The notes: a model not told the origin generated them from the sequence alone. A DNA stretch of 64,000 nucleotides from JBCDLI01 sp038745535 (GCA_038745535.1 JBCDLI010000006.1:1-64000); one strand, 5' to 3'; numbered from the stretch's first letter, positions 43,499 through 53,514 are shown. A program made the numbers and translations.

Positions 43499-44387
43499 GC
43501 TTCCCGAGGTCGAAACGGTCAAACGCGGTCTTCAACCCGTAATGGAAGGCGCTGTGATTGATTGCGTTAACTTACGCAGACCTGATCTGCGCTTTCCTTT
43601 TCCTTCTGGACTTGGGGAACGAATGGCCGGTGAGACCATCACAGCGCTTGGTCGGCGGGCAAAGTATCTTCTCATTTCTTTGTCGAACGGACGCGTGGCG
43701 GTCAGCCATCTTGGGATGTCCGGATCGTGGCGGATTGAAAACGTCAAAGACGAAGCCGGCACACTTGCAAAGCTGTACCACGAGCGCGCAATTCTAACGG
43801 TGCACGATCACATCGTTATCGATTTGACTGGGCGCGACGGTCAGTCATACCGCGTGATCTACAACGATCCACGTCGTTTCGGCTTCTTCTTCGACGAGGC
43901 GAGCAATGAATTACCGTTCACCAAGCACTTTGCGGGGTTGGGGGTGGAGCCGACGGGAAATGCTTTGACCGCTGACTATTTGGCTGGGGCTTTCGCGGAC
44001 AAGTCCACATCTCTTAAGGCCGCTCTACTTGATCAACGGATCATCGCTGGTCTTGGCAATATCTATGTGTGCGAGGCTCTGTGGCGTTCAGGACTGTCGC
44101 CACGGCGTGCCGCCTCCACGCTCGTGAAAAAGAACGGCAAAGCGACTGCGCGCCTGCAAGCCCTCACTGGCCACATTAGAGACGTTATCGCAGAAGCGAT
44201 TGAAGCCGGTGGATCGTCGCTTCGAGACCACCGACAGGCGGACGGAAGTCTCGGCTATTTCCAGCACAACTTCTCCGCCTACGATCAAGCCGACGAGCCC
44301 TGCAAACGAGAAACATGCGATGGCACGATCAAGCGCATTGTGCAGAACGGTCGCTCGACTTTCTACTGCAGCACGTGCCAGAGGTAA
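43491..44387 (+). CDS. mutM: Formamidopyrimidine-DNA glycosylase
   Basis: Bifunctional glycosylase/AP lyase that removes 8-oxoguanine. The catalytic N-terminal PELPEVET is intact after Met1, the helix-two-turn-helix region includes LLDQRIIAGLGNIYVCEAL, and the C-terminal zinc finger is CKRETC...CSTC, a C-X4-C/C-X2-C form used in Rhizobiales. Length 298. It overlaps deoB and is followed by the enoyl-CoA hydratase gene after 30 bases, as in related genomes. Confidence 0.96.
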   Translation: MPELPEVETVKRGLQPVMEGAVIDCVNLRRPDLRFPFPSGLGERMAGETITALGRRAKYLLISLSNGRVAVSHLGMSGSWRIENVKDEAGTLAKLYHERAILTVHDHIVIDLTGRDGQSYRVIYNDPRRFGFFFDEASNELPFTKHFAGLGVEPTGNALTADYLAGAFADKSTSLKAALLDQRIIAGLGNIYVCEALWRSGLSPRRAASTLVKKNGKATARLQALTGHIRDVIAEAIEAGGSSLRDHRQADGSLGYFQHNFSAYDQADEPCKRETCDGTIKRIVQNGRSTFYCSTCQR

Positions 44388-44417
44388 GGCGACCGAAATC
44401 GGAATTCCAAACCAGAT

Positions 44418-45191
44418 ATGGCTTACGAAACCATCCTTTTTGAAACCCGCGGTGAAGTGGGTTTGATTACGCTCAATCGTCCCGATGCACTGAACGCGCT
44501 TAATGCGAAGGTCTTGGCGGAACTCCAGGCCGTTTTGGCCGAGGCCCAAACCGACGGGAAGATCGGTGCGATCGTGGTCACGGGCTCAGCTAAGGCTTTT
44601 GCGGCAGGCGCGGATGTGAAGGAGATGCAGGACTGGGAGTACGCCGATGCTGTCGTTGATGACAATCTGGCAGGCTGGCGCGAAGTATCTGGTTTCAGAA
44701 AACCGATGATCGCAGCTGTGTCTGGCTATGCTCTTGGCGGCGGGTGTGAATTGGCAATGATGTGCGACATCATCATAGCCTCTGAGAGCGCTAAGTTCGG
44801 TCAGCCGGAAATCACCCTTGGTATCATGCCGGGCATGGGGGGAACCCAGAGGCTCGCGCGCTTTGTGGGAAAAGCCAAAGCCATGGACATGATACTGACA
44901 GGCCGGCAGATGGGGGCCGAAGAGGCGGAGCGTTGCGGTCTCGTTTCGCGCGTGGTGCCGGACAATGAACTGCTTGAGGAGGCCATCCGCGCGGGCAAGA
45001 AGATTGCGTCATTCTCACTGCCAAGCGTTTTGTTGGCAAAAGAGATGGTCAATCGCGCATACGACACGACGATGACCGAAGGTCTGGAGATTGAACGACG
45101 TCAATTCCAGTCTCTGTTTGCTTTCAGTGACCAGAAAGAGGGCATGGCTGCTTTCGCCGAAAAACGAAGTCCTTCGTTTAAAGATCGCTAA
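44418..45191 (+). CDS. Enoyl-CoA hydratase
   Basis: Crotonase-superfamily enzyme of 257 residues that hydrates trans-2-enoyl-CoA. AFAAGADVKEM forms the first oxyanion-hole strand, ALGGGCELAMMCDI the second, with catalytic Glu in the GGCELA and in QPEITLGIMPGMGGTQRL segments (both glutamates of true hydratases are present). The gene sits between mutM and rpsT, an order conserved in Rhizobiales although the functions are unrelated. Confidence 0.93.
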   Translation: MAYETILFETRGEVGLITLNRPDALNALNAKVLAELQAVLAEAQTDGKIGAIVVTGSAKAFAAGADVKEMQDWEYADAVVDDNLAGWREVSGFRKPMIAAVSGYALGGGCELAMMCDIIIASESAKFGQPEITLGIMPGMGGTQRLARFVGKAKAMDMILTGRQMGAEEAERCGLVSRVVPDNELLEEAIRAGKKIASFSLPSVLLAKEMVNRAYDTTMTEGLEIERRQFQSLFAFSDQKEGMAAFAEKRSPSFKDR

Positions 45192-45209
45192 AAGCAATTC
45201 CAGACAACG

Positions 45210-45238
45210 TTGACCAAAACGGGCGCTGATATTATAGC
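45210..45238 (+). promoter_or_regulatory. Candidate rpsT promoter
   Basis: TTGACC (45210-45215) and TATAGC (45233-45238) are separated by 17 bases, about 130 bases upstream of the rpsT start. The -35 box is near consensus; the -10 box matches four of six. It lies just after the enoyl-CoA hydratase stop. Confidence 0.4.
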
Positions 45239-45366
45239 GCTGCAACACTTAGCGTGCGTGTTACTTCTGAAGACGTTGCACCACGCGATCCAGCGCAAAA
45301 CGGAAGTCATGACATCCTGAATGCGCATACCCATTCGTAATACACTGAAGGTTGCAACAGGACATT

Positions 45367-45630
45367 ATGGCAAACACTCGATCAGCGAAGAAAGCGACGC
45401 GGAAAATCGCGAAGCGTACAGAAGTAAACAAGACACGACGCAGTCGCGTGCGCAGCTCTGTGCGCAAAGTTGAAGAAGCAATTTCATCTGGCGATCAGGC
45501 CGCTGCAAAGTCTGCCCTTACGGCAGCTCAGCCGGAGCTGATGCGTGCCGCTTCACGAGGCGTACTGCACAAAAATACAGCCTCTCGGAAGATCTCGCGT
45601 TTGGCGAGCCGGGTAAAGGCGATCGGCTAG
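45367..45630 (+). CDS. rpsT: 30S ribosomal protein S20
   Basis: An 87-residue, very basic protein that binds 16S rRNA in the small subunit. MANTRSAKKATRKIAK and the later SRKISRLASRVKAI are typical of S20. The ATG at 45367 is chosen over one five codons upstream because S20 proteins begin at MAN. AGGA lies upstream. It has its own likely promoter and a strong terminator, so it is probably monocistronic. Confidence 0.97.
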   Translation: MANTRSAKKATRKIAKRTEVNKTRRSRVRSSVRKVEEAISSGDQAAAKSALTAAQPELMRAASRGVLHKNTASRKISRLASRVKAIG

Positions 45631-45660
45631 TTTCCGACCCCAAACCGCAAAAATTTTGAA

Positions 45661-45692
45661 GCTCGAATGCCATGGCCATTCGGGCTTTTTTT
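45661..45692 (+). terminator. Rho-independent terminator of rpsT
   Basis: GCTCGAATG, a seven-base loop, then CATTCGGGC form a 9-bp stem (one G-T pair) followed by seven T, about 30 bases after the rpsT stop. Confidence 0.9.
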
Positions 45693-46275
45693 ACACTTTG
45701 ATTCCGCTTTGTTTTTCAATCATTTAGGCTGCCTGGTCTTGATAAAAGACCTGCAGCCGTAAGCGACGGGGAAAATAATTATTTGATTTCAACGACTTAT
45801 GAGTTTCATCGGTTGAATTCTACCTAAACCGCGAACCCATCGTCGAATGAGTGGGAGTCAAGCCAAACGCTGAAAAATTTTTTTAGGTGCGGTGCGATTT
45901 TTGTGGAAAATGACAAAATGATGAAATTGCAATGGTTTAGGAATTTATGACTCGTTGGAGTCGCAAGTTGCGATTTTTTCAACCCCTTTTTTCGTTAAAT
46001 TTGCTTTAACGACGCTCTTGCCAACTGTGTCAAAATGGACTTTTTACAGGTCACCGGAGACGGTCGGAAATAGCTTAAATGTGCGGGACAACACGACGTA
46101 GAGCGGCCGATACAGGCAGCCTTACGCAGGCTAATTTTTGCCAAATCCAGTGCGCTTTTTGTTTGGAACTTTTCAGTTTTTCGGAGCTCCGGGCGATGTC
46201 TGTCCCGGTGCACGGGAGGGTTGTGTCTGCTCCAGATCAAGAGACGAGACCAAATTTGCTGCGGAGGGTTTTCCT
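45693..46275. promoter_or_regulatory. dnaA upstream region with CtrA and GANTC sites
   Basis: A long AT-rich region without genes before dnaA. It contains a perfect CtrA consensus, TTAA-N7-TTAA, at 45995-46009, which is also part of the inverted repeat GTTAAA-N5-TTTAAC. GANTC sites for the CcrM methylase lie at 45700, 45855, 45949 and 45958, the last two forming the palindrome GACTC-GTTG-GAGTC. One DnaA-box-like TGTGGAAAA (one mismatch) lies at 45902-45910. This fits cell-cycle control of dnaA as known in alphaproteobacteria. It is not strong evidence for oriC. Confidence 0.55.
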
Positions 46276-47976
46276 ATGAGTATTATTCGACCGGTTACGG
46301 GCACGGTGCCGTTCCAAAGTTCTTTCGGGGGTCTAGCGCAGAATGGTATCGGCAATGCGACCTCATCGGTCGTCGCAAAAGCTAACACCGCACGCGCTCA
46401 AGCGGCGCCGAAGCCTATTACATTCACAAGCCAGCAGGCTGGTATCGCGGAAGAACGCGAAACACCTATCAAGAAGGGGACAACAGTGGGAGTGGATTTC
46501 GATGGGGCTCAGTCCTTCCGACGTGTCACCGAACAGCTTAAGACAGTGCTTGGTGCAGAAACTTACAAAAGCTGGTTCGCACGGGTTGAATTGGTAGAAG
46601 CGACCCCCTCCATCGTTCAAATGTCCGTCCCAACGCTGTTTTTGAAGTCGTGGATCGCCGAACACTACATGGCGAAGCTTCATGAGATGTGGAAAGCAGA
46701 GATTCCAACGCTTCTTCGCGTTGAGCTTTTGGTTCGCTCTGCAACGCGCAGCAAGCCACAGCCGAAGTCTGCTGGAACCGCGCCTAGCCAATCCAAGGTA
46801 TTGGACAAAACCGCGAAGACGTCAAAGGTGCGCGCCAACAGCGATGCATCTTTATTCCTCGGCGGTTCAAAAGCGAAAAACGATAAGACGACAAAGGCAA
46901 AGCCAGCCGAAGATTTTAAGGGCACAGCGAAGATCAGTGGGTCCGCCATTGACCCGCGCTACACGCTGGACTCCTTCGTCGAGGGCCCCTCCAACCGCGT
47001 GGCCTTAGCGGCTGCCCGGGCGCTCGTTGAAAACAATCCAAATGCCGCTCGATTCAATCCGCTCTTCTTTTATTCGTCAGTCGGATTAGGAAAGACGCAC
47101 CTTCTTCAAGCGATTGCAAACGAGGTTCGCAAAGCCGATCCGAAAAAGCGGATCGTCTACCTTACAGCTGAATATTTCATGCATGTGTTTGCGTCGGCCA
47201 TTCAGTCGAATTCTGCACTCATGCTCAAGCAGTCGCTTCATGAAATTGACCTGCTCATCATCGATGATATGCAGTTCTTACAGGGTGAGAAAATCCAGTC
47301 GGAATTCTGTCACCTGATTAATGCGCTTCTTGACAGTGCGCGAACTGTGATTGCTGCAGCTGACCGTCCGCCTTCGGAGTTGGAGTCACTCGATAAACGC
47401 GTGCGTTCCCGCTTACATTCCGGCGTTGGGCTCGAGATTGGCGCGCCGGATTTCGACATGCGTTTGCGCATGCTCAAGGAGCGGTTGGCCGATGCGCGCA
47501 GTGAAGACATGACGCTGAACTTGGACGATGATGTTCTTGAACATGTTGCCCGCACGGTCACATCCAGCTTCCGGGAACTGGAGGGTGCCTTGCACCAACT
47601 GGTGTTCCGTCACTCGGTTGACCCGGACATTCGCATTGATCGCGTGGACGAGATTTTGCGGCATTTGGTGCGCGTTGATGATCGTAAACGCATCCGCATT
47701 GAAGACATTCAGCGGGTCGTTTCCAATCATTACGATATTGCGCGGACCGAGCTTCTCTCCAGCCGCCGTACACGGAAGATCGTACGCCCACGGCAGGTGG
47801 CGATGTACCTATCCAAGCAGATGACGCTTCGTTCTCTGCCCGAGATTGGCCGTCGTTTTGGCGGTCGCGACCACACAACTGTTCTTCACGCCGTTAAAAA
47901 GGTCGAAGAGCTGAAGGAAACCGACGCCACGCTCGCCAAAGAAATTGAACTGCTTCGCCGCCTTATCGAAGAGTGA
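46276..47976 (+). CDS. dnaA: Chromosomal replication initiator DnaA
   Basis: AAA+ ATPase that binds DnaA boxes and opens the origin. The 566-residue protein has a non-conserved N-terminal extension of about 75 residues, then domain I (FRRVTEQLKTVLGAETYKSW), a variable lysine-rich linker, domain III with Walker A GLGKTH and Walker B LLIIDDMQF, and domain IV with the DNA-binding signature RRFGGRDHTTVLHA. I start at 46276, with GGAGGG seven bases upstream; a TTG at 46138 would add 46 residues without family support. DnaN follows after about 170 bases. Confidence 0.96.
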   Translation: MSIIRPVTGTVPFQSSFGGLAQNGIGNATSSVVAKANTARAQAAPKPITFTSQQAGIAEERETPIKKGTTVGVDFDGAQSFRRVTEQLKTVLGAETYKSWFARVELVEATPSIVQMSVPTLFLKSWIAEHYMAKLHEMWKAEIPTLLRVELLVRSATRSKPQPKSAGTAPSQSKVLDKTAKTSKVRANSDASLFLGGSKAKNDKTTKAKPAEDFKGTAKISGSAIDPRYTLDSFVEGPSNRVALAAARALVENNPNAARFNPLFFYSSVGLGKTHLLQAIANEVRKADPKKRIVYLTAEYFMHVFASAIQSNSALMLKQSLHEIDLLIIDDMQFLQGEKIQSEFCHLINALLDSARTVIAAADRPPSELESLDKRVRSRLHSGVGLEIGAPDFDMRLRMLKERLADARSEDMTLNLDDDVLEHVARTVTSSFRELEGALHQLVFRHSVDPDIRIDRVDEILRHLVRVDDRKRIRIEDIQRVVSNHYDIARTELLSSRRTRKIVRPRQVAMYLSKQMTLRSLPEIGRRFGGRDHTTVLHAVKKVEELKETDATLAKEIELLRRLIEE

Positions 47977-48144
47977 AGCCTGGCGTCAATCAACGCGATG
48001 CATCGACTGCGGCGGGTTTAAAATTCAAATCCGTCGTTTTCGCTTGATAAAGCGCTCCGCGCCCGGCTCTGTGCTTGATTTCAACAGCGCTGGCAGCCAA
48101 ATTCGTCGCCTGTAGTCTCAGTTCTTGCGAGTTTGATAGTTGTC

Positions 48145-49263
48145 ATGCGGGTCACACTTGAACGGTCCAACCTTCTGAAATCACTCGGCCATGTTCATCG
48201 CGTGGTTGAGCGGCGGACAACGATTCCCATCCTGTCAAATGTTCTTCTGAACGCCGCAGAAAACACGCTCAAGCTCAACGCGACAGACCTCGATATCGAG
48301 ATCAACGAAGCGGTTGCAGCTGAGGTTGCGCAATCTGGGGCGACCACGGTTTCTGCGCATTTGCTCCACGACATTGTCCGCAAACTGCCCGACGGCGCGC
48401 AGGTGATGCTGTCTACCAATGAGGATGGCGCAACGATGACCGTTTCTTCGGGGCGGTCGAACTTCAAACTCCAGTGCCTGCCTCAAGCCGATTTTCCGCA
48501 ACTGGCTGCTGGCACGTTTTCCCACAGTTTTACCATTGATAATGGGAAGCTGAAATTGCTGATTGATCGCACCCAGTTTGCGATCTCGACTGAAGAAACC
48601 CGCTACTATCTGAACGGCATTTACCTGCATACCTTAGAGCAGGACGGCAACCTGACGCTTCGTGCGGTGGCAACCGACGGGCACCGGCTCGCCCGCTGTG
48701 AAACTGCCGCACCATCGGGCTCAGATGGAATGCCGGGCATCATCGTTCCACGAAAAACGGTTGGCGAACTGCAGAAATTGGTCGACGATCCAGAAGGAAC
48801 GCTGACGGTGGAGCTTTCAGACAGCAAGATCCGGTTCACTATTGGATCGGTGGTGCTGACATCGAAGCTCATCGACGGCACATTTCCTGACTATCAGCGG
48901 GTCATTCCAACCGGCAACGACAAGAGCATGGTGGTTGACCGATCAACGTTCACCTCTGCGGTTGATCGCGTTTCGACCGTCTCTTCAGAACGCGGTCGAG
49001 CGGTCAAACTTGCCATGTCTGACGGGCAGTTGGTGCTCACGGTCAACAATCCAGATTCAGGTTCGGCCACCGAAGAACTCGCCATTGAATATTCCGCAGA
49101 CCCAATCGAAATCGGCTTCAATGCGAAATACCTCCTCGATATCGCGGCGCAATTGAGTTCGTCAGAGGTGAGTTTCCAACTGGCTGATGCCGGCTCTCCG
49201 ACTTTGATCTTGGATACCGGAAACGCCGAAGCGCTCTACGTGCTAATGCCAATGCGGGTCTGA
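48145..49263 (+). CDS. dnaN: DNA polymerase III beta subunit (sliding clamp)
   Basis: Ring-forming processivity clamp, 372 residues. It begins MRVTLERSNLLKSLGHVHRV with VERRTTIPILSNVLL, and has the usual three repeated domains, with ATDGHRLA near residue 175 and the C-terminal VLMPMRV. The ATG at 48145 is the standard N-terminus; an upstream in-frame start exists. RecF starts 10 bases after its stop. Confidence 0.97.
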   Translation: MRVTLERSNLLKSLGHVHRVVERRTTIPILSNVLLNAAENTLKLNATDLDIEINEAVAAEVAQSGATTVSAHLLHDIVRKLPDGAQVMLSTNEDGATMTVSSGRSNFKLQCLPQADFPQLAAGTFSHSFTIDNGKLKLLIDRTQFAISTEETRYYLNGIYLHTLEQDGNLTLRAVATDGHRLARCETAAPSGSDGMPGIIVPRKTVGELQKLVDDPEGTLTVELSDSKIRFTIGSVVLTSKLIDGTFPDYQRVIPTGNDKSMVVDRSTFTSAVDRVSTVSSERGRAVKLAMSDGQLVLTVNNPDSGSATEELAIEYSADPIEIGFNAKYLLDIAAQLSSSEVSFQLADAGSPTLILDTGNAEALYVLMPMRV

Positions 49264-49272
49264 TTCCTATCA

Positions 49273-50457
49273 ATGAGCGCAGAAGCCTGCGATCGCGGAG
49301 GCCGGTCAATATCAGCACCCAGGATCACAAGGCTATCGCTGACGGACTTTCGAAACTACTCCGCTGCAACAATTCACACCGGCGCGCCAAATTGTGTTTT
49401 CCACGGACCAAACGGGTCGGGTAAAACAAACCTGCTTGAAGCGTTGTCTCTCTTGTCTCCCGGCCGCGGGATGCGTCGCGCAAAACTCGACCAAATGGTT
49501 CGGCAGGGCAGCGGCGCTGGGTTCACGGTCTTTTCTGAGATCGAAACCGATGATGACACGGTCAAAATCGGAACAGGTACATCGACCAGTGCACTTGCAG
49601 ATGCGATATCGACCCGTGTCACACGCATTAATGGAACGCCCGCGAAACGATCTGAAGAGCTTTTGCAGTTTACGAGAGTGCTGTGGCTAACGCCTGCCAT
49701 GGATGGCCTGTTCACCGGTTCTGCCAGCGATCGTCGACGGTTCACAGATCGCATGGTTCTTTCCATTGAACCGCAGCATGCACGCCGCGTAGCAGACTAC
49801 GAGAAGGCAATTAGCCAGCGAAACAGATTGCTTGATGACTATCACGGTCAACAAAGCGACATTCAGCTTGATGCCATCGAATTGCAGTTGGGCGCACTCG
49901 GCGCTGCGATGATCGCGGCCCGCGCCGAGCTTGTTGATCTCATCTCGCTGGAAATGGAACGTTTGGACCAAACAAACTTTCAGGATTTCCCGACAGCAAC
50001 ATTGTTTATCAGCGATGGCCTGCGTGAAGCAGAGCAGCGCCACGACGAGATGAATACCGAAGAGCAGCTGTTGCGGCTTTACCGCGATGGACGCGGTCGA
50101 GACCGTGCCGCGAAGCGGACATTGATTGGCCCCCACCGCGCTGATCTCAATGTGCAGCATAAAGAAAAAGACATTGAGGCGGCGCTATGTTCGACAGGCG
50201 AACAAAAGGCCTTGTTGACCGGTCTGGTTCTTGCTCATGCAAAGATTACGAGCCAGATCGCCGGGATGGCACCAATTTTGCTCCTCGATGAGATTGCTGC
50301 GCACTTCGATCCGTTCCGCCGGGAAGCGCTGTTCCAGAGAATAGAAGCGTTGGGCGGGCAAACCTTTATGACCGGCACGGACGCTTTTCTGTTTGAAGCA
50401 TTGGGAGATCAAGCGAAGCGTTTTCGCGTCGATAGCGGTCATGTCACCGAGGCTTGA
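49273..50457 (+). CDS. recF: DNA replication and repair protein RecF
   Basis: SMC-like ATPase that helps load RecA at single-strand gaps. The 394-residue protein shows LTDFRNYSAATI, Walker A HGPNGSGKTNLLEAL, LIGPHRADLNV, the signature STGEQKALLTGLVLAHA and Walker B ILLLDEIAAHFD. An N-terminal extension of about 15 residues precedes the usual start; an alternative start is not obvious. It is convergent with gyrB. Confidence 0.95.
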   Translation: MSAEACDRGGRSISAPRITRLSLTDFRNYSAATIHTGAPNCVFHGPNGSGKTNLLEALSLLSPGRGMRRAKLDQMVRQGSGAGFTVFSEIETDDDTVKIGTGTSTSALADAISTRVTRINGTPAKRSEELLQFTRVLWLTPAMDGLFTGSASDRRRFTDRMVLSIEPQHARRVADYEKAISQRNRLLDDYHGQQSDIQLDAIELQLGALGAAMIAARAELVDLISLEMERLDQTNFQDFPTATLFISDGLREAEQRHDEMNTEEQLLRLYRDGRGRDRAAKRTLIGPHRADLNVQHKEKDIEAALCSTGEQKALLTGLVLAHAKITSQIAGMAPILLLDEIAAHFDPFRREALFQRIEALGGQTFMTGTDAFLFEALGDQAKRFRVDSGHVTEA

Positions 50458-50466
50458 AAGCGCAGA

Positions 50467-52929
50467 TTAAATATCGAGGTTGGCCACGCTTAGGGCATTG
50501 TCATGAATGAAATCACGTCGCGGTTCCACATCATCGCCCATCAGGCGCGCAAACAGTGAATCTGCGTCGGTGGCGTCATTCACCCTAACCTGCAACAGTG
50601 AACGAGCCTCGGGATCGAGCGTCGTTTCCCAGAGCTGCTCGGCATTCATTTCCCCAAGACCTTTGTAACGCTGAAGCGTGAGGCCTTTTCGGGCAACGGC
50701 GAAGACTTGATCGAGAAGCGCCAGCGGCCCGTGAATGACTTCCGACTTGTCTTTGCGCGTCAGCGTCGCCGGACCGGAAAACAGTTCGGCTAGCTCTGCC
50801 GACAGTGCATGCAAGTTGCGTGCATCTGCCGATTGTAGGAGCGCTGCATCAACCACGTGGGCTTCTCGAACACCGCGAACAGTGCGCTCCAAAATATAGC
50901 CTCCGGTGCCATCGTTTGAGGGGTTTAGCCGGCCAGACCAATCGCGTTCTGTCTCTTCTGATACCTTGTCGAGCCGCCCACTTACTTTGCCCACGAGCTC
51001 ATTTGCGCGTGCAAGATCGTTCAGGAGCGTCACGTCCATCGCGCCCGCGATCGCTGCTTGTTCGATAACCTCGCGATCATAACGCGAATGAAGTCCTTCG
51101 AGCGAAGCGCGGAACTGGAGTGACAGATCAATGACCGCGCGCAGATCGCGGCCCTGGCGAACTTCGCCATCGGCAACACGCAGTTGCGTATCATCGAGAC
51201 CGACTTCGATCAGATAGTTTTCCATCGCCGGCTCGTCCTTGATGTATTGGGACGACTTCCCGCGGGTGACTTTGTAGAGCGGAGGTTGCGCGATGTAGAG
51301 ATGACCGCGCTCTATGAGTTCCGGCATCTGCCGGAAGAAGAAGGTGAGCAGTAGAGTGCGGATGTGTGCGCCGTCGACGTCAGCATCTGTCATGATGATG
51401 ATCTTGTGATAACGCAGCTTTTCGGGGTTGAACTCGTCTTTGCCGATGCCTGTGCCGAGCGCTGTGATCAGCGTTCCGACCTGATCGGAAGATAACATCC
51501 TGTCAAAACGAGCGCGTTCGACATTTAATATCTTGCCGCGCAACGGCAGAATCGCTTGGTTTTTGCGGCTGCGACCAGATTTTGCCGAACCACCAGCAGA
51601 GTCACCCTCGACGATAAAAATCTCTGATTTCGACGGATCGCGTTCCTGACAGTCGGCAAGCTTACCGGGCAATGACGTGATGTCCAAAGCACCCTTGCGG
51701 CGCGTTAATTCGCGGGCCTTGCGTGCCGCCTCCCGAGCGGCGGCTGCCTCCACAACTTTCGAGATTAGGATTTTGGCTTGATCGGGATTTTCTTCCAACC
51801 ATTCGCCAAGCATCTCATTGACGAGGCTTTCGACGACCGGACGAACTTCGGAAGAGACGAGCTTGTCTTTGGTTTGCGAAGAAAACTTCGGGTCGGGCAC
51901 CTTCACGGACAGAACGCAGGTAAGGCCCTCGCGGCAATCGTCACCGGTGAGCGAGACCTTTTCTTTCTTCGTCATACCGGAACGGTCTGCGTAGCCGGTC
52001 ACCTGACGGGTCAATCCACCGCGAAAACCGGCCATGTGCGTGCCGCCATCGCGCTGGGGAATGTTGTTGGTGAAGCAGAGGACATTCTCGTGGTAGGAAT
52101 CGTTCCACCACAGTGCGACTTCCACCGTGATACCGTCCCGTTCACCGGAAATGGACACCGGATTTTCAATCAGCGGCTTCTTCGCGCGGTCTAGCCAGCG
52201 GACGAACTCGCGCAAACCACCGTCGTAAATGAGTTCCACTTCCTTCGCGTCCGCGCGCCGCGCATCCTTTAAGAGTATGCGAACACCGGAGTTGAGAAAC
52301 GCGAGTTCACGAAGCCGATGCTCCAACGTTTCAAACGAAAATTCGGTTTTCGTAAATGTCTCTTTTGACGGCAGGAAAGTCAGTTCCGTGCCGGTATAAT
52401 CGCCGGCATCACCCACTTTTTTCAGCGGTGCGCTGGCGACACCGTGCGAAAACTCAATCTCATGGAAATTTCCGCTACGCCCGATCCTTAATTTCAGCCA
52501 GACCGAAAGCGCGTTGACCACCGACACCCCTACGCCGTGCAGACCGCCGGACACTTTATAAGAGTTTTGGTCAAATTTTCCGCCCGCGTGAAGCTGGGTC
52601 ATTATAACCTCGGCGGCAGAAACACCTTCGCCCTCGTGGATATCGACGGGGATGCCTCGACCATTATCGGTCACAGTTACGGACCCGTCGGCATTCAAGG
52701 TCACCGTCACCAAATCGGCGTGACCCGCGAGCGCTTCATCGATTGCGTTATCGACGACCTCGTACACCATGTGATGCAGGCCTGAACCATCATCGGTGTC
52801 GCCGATATACATGCCTGGCCGTTTGCGAACCGCATCCAATCCCTTCAAGACCTTGATGGAATCGGCGCTGTACTCGGCCTCTGCGACCGATGGCGTTTTC
52901 GGGTCTTCAGATTTTTCAGGGTTGCTCAT
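50467..52929 (-). CDS. gyrB: DNA gyrase subunit B
   Basis: ATPase subunit of gyrase, 820 residues. The GHKL domain has EVVDNAIDEALAGH and GGLHGVGVSVVNAL, the TOPRIM domain FIVEGDSAGGSAKSGR and MTDADVDGAHIRTLL, and the C-terminus QRYKGLGEMN with the tail DVEPRRDFI. About 160 residues are inserted in the TOPRIM-tail region relative to short GyrB, as is usual in proteobacteria. It is transcribed toward recF, unlike the classic co-directional dnaA-dnaN-recF-gyrB order. Confidence 0.97.
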   Translation of the reverse strand: MSNPEKSEDPKTPSVAEAEYSADSIKVLKGLDAVRKRPGMYIGDTDDGSGLHHMVYEVVDNAIDEALAGHADLVTVTLNADGSVTVTDNGRGIPVDIHEGEGVSAAEVIMTQLHAGGKFDQNSYKVSGGLHGVGVSVVNALSVWLKLRIGRSGNFHEIEFSHGVASAPLKKVGDAGDYTGTELTFLPSKETFTKTEFSFETLEHRLRELAFLNSGVRILLKDARRADAKEVELIYDGGLREFVRWLDRAKKPLIENPVSISGERDGITVEVALWWNDSYHENVLCFTNNIPQRDGGTHMAGFRGGLTRQVTGYADRSGMTKKEKVSLTGDDCREGLTCVLSVKVPDPKFSSQTKDKLVSSEVRPVVESLVNEMLGEWLEENPDQAKILISKVVEAAAAREAARKARELTRRKGALDITSLPGKLADCQERDPSKSEIFIVEGDSAGGSAKSGRSRKNQAILPLRGKILNVERARFDRMLSSDQVGTLITALGTGIGKDEFNPEKLRYHKIIIMTDADVDGAHIRTLLLTFFFRQMPELIERGHLYIAQPPLYKVTRGKSSQYIKDEPAMENYLIEVGLDDTQLRVADGEVRQGRDLRAVIDLSLQFRASLEGLHSRYDREVIEQAAIAGAMDVTLLNDLARANELVGKVSGRLDKVSEETERDWSGRLNPSNDGTGGYILERTVRGVREAHVVDAALLQSADARNLHALSAELAELFSGPATLTRKDKSEVIHGPLALLDQVFAVARKGLTLQRYKGLGEMNAEQLWETTLDPEARSLLQVRVNDATDADSLFARLMGDDVEPRRDFIHDNALSVANLDI

Positions 52930-53151
52930 GCAGTCTCACGGAAGGGACAAAATGAACGCCGAATCGCGGCGGCGTTTCGTATTTTATATACGCGTTCCGG
53001 GTCACGAATCCAATTTTTGACCCGGTACAGCCGCGCATTCGTCCGCCTATTGGCACTCATTCCAGATAGCTGCCATCATATTGAAATTGTTGACTTATTA
53101 AGAGTTCTCGGAAACGCTTCGCGGTGCAACAACAAATGCGGAGCGAAAAAC

Positions 53152-53421
53152 ATGGTGACAAGCGCGTTTGAGAAGCAGCTTCAGGGCTACGGATTAACGA
53201 CCGCGAAGATACTTTATCGGATGCCGGACCACCTCCACATGCTGCAAACCTACGTCTGGCAAGACTACGATATGGCACCGGATTTCCCCGTGATGAAGCG
53301 GTTTTTGGACTTCTGGGAGGCCAACCTCGACGGCCCCTTGCACTCGGTTCAATACGTGCACCAGAAGCTGATCAAGCCCGGCGAGTGGACCAAGATCGAC
53401 GGCGAAATGGTTCTGCACTGA
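53152..53421 (+). CDS. usg: Usg family protein
   Basis: An 89-residue protein matching the Usg family (named for its place near trp genes; function unknown): LQGYGLTTAKILYRMPDHLH, LQTYVWQDYDMAPDFPV, RFLDFWEANLDGPLHSV and a C-terminal KPGEW segment. The ATG at 53152 has GGAG eight bases upstream; the frame is open further upstream without family support. It precedes trpB by about 90 bases. A trpF gene, often adjacent in relatives, is not here. Confidence 0.85.
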   Translation: MVTSAFEKQLQGYGLTTAKILYRMPDHLHMLQTYVWQDYDMAPDFPVMKRFLDFWEANLDGPLHSVQYVHQKLIKPGEWTKIDGEMVLH

Positions 53422-53514
53422 CGGAGCTTAAGAGGCGCAAAAACGCCAAACCATCGCATTGCGGCAAGGTGAGTGGTTCGCTAGGAACGCGCAGACAGGA
53501 ACGGGAGTTGCGCG

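Noticed and set aside
45902..45910. DnaA-box-like TGTGGAAAA as evidence for oriC upstream of dnaA
   Set aside because: It is a single site with one mismatch. Origins need several boxes, and in this order oriC often lies away from dnaA.
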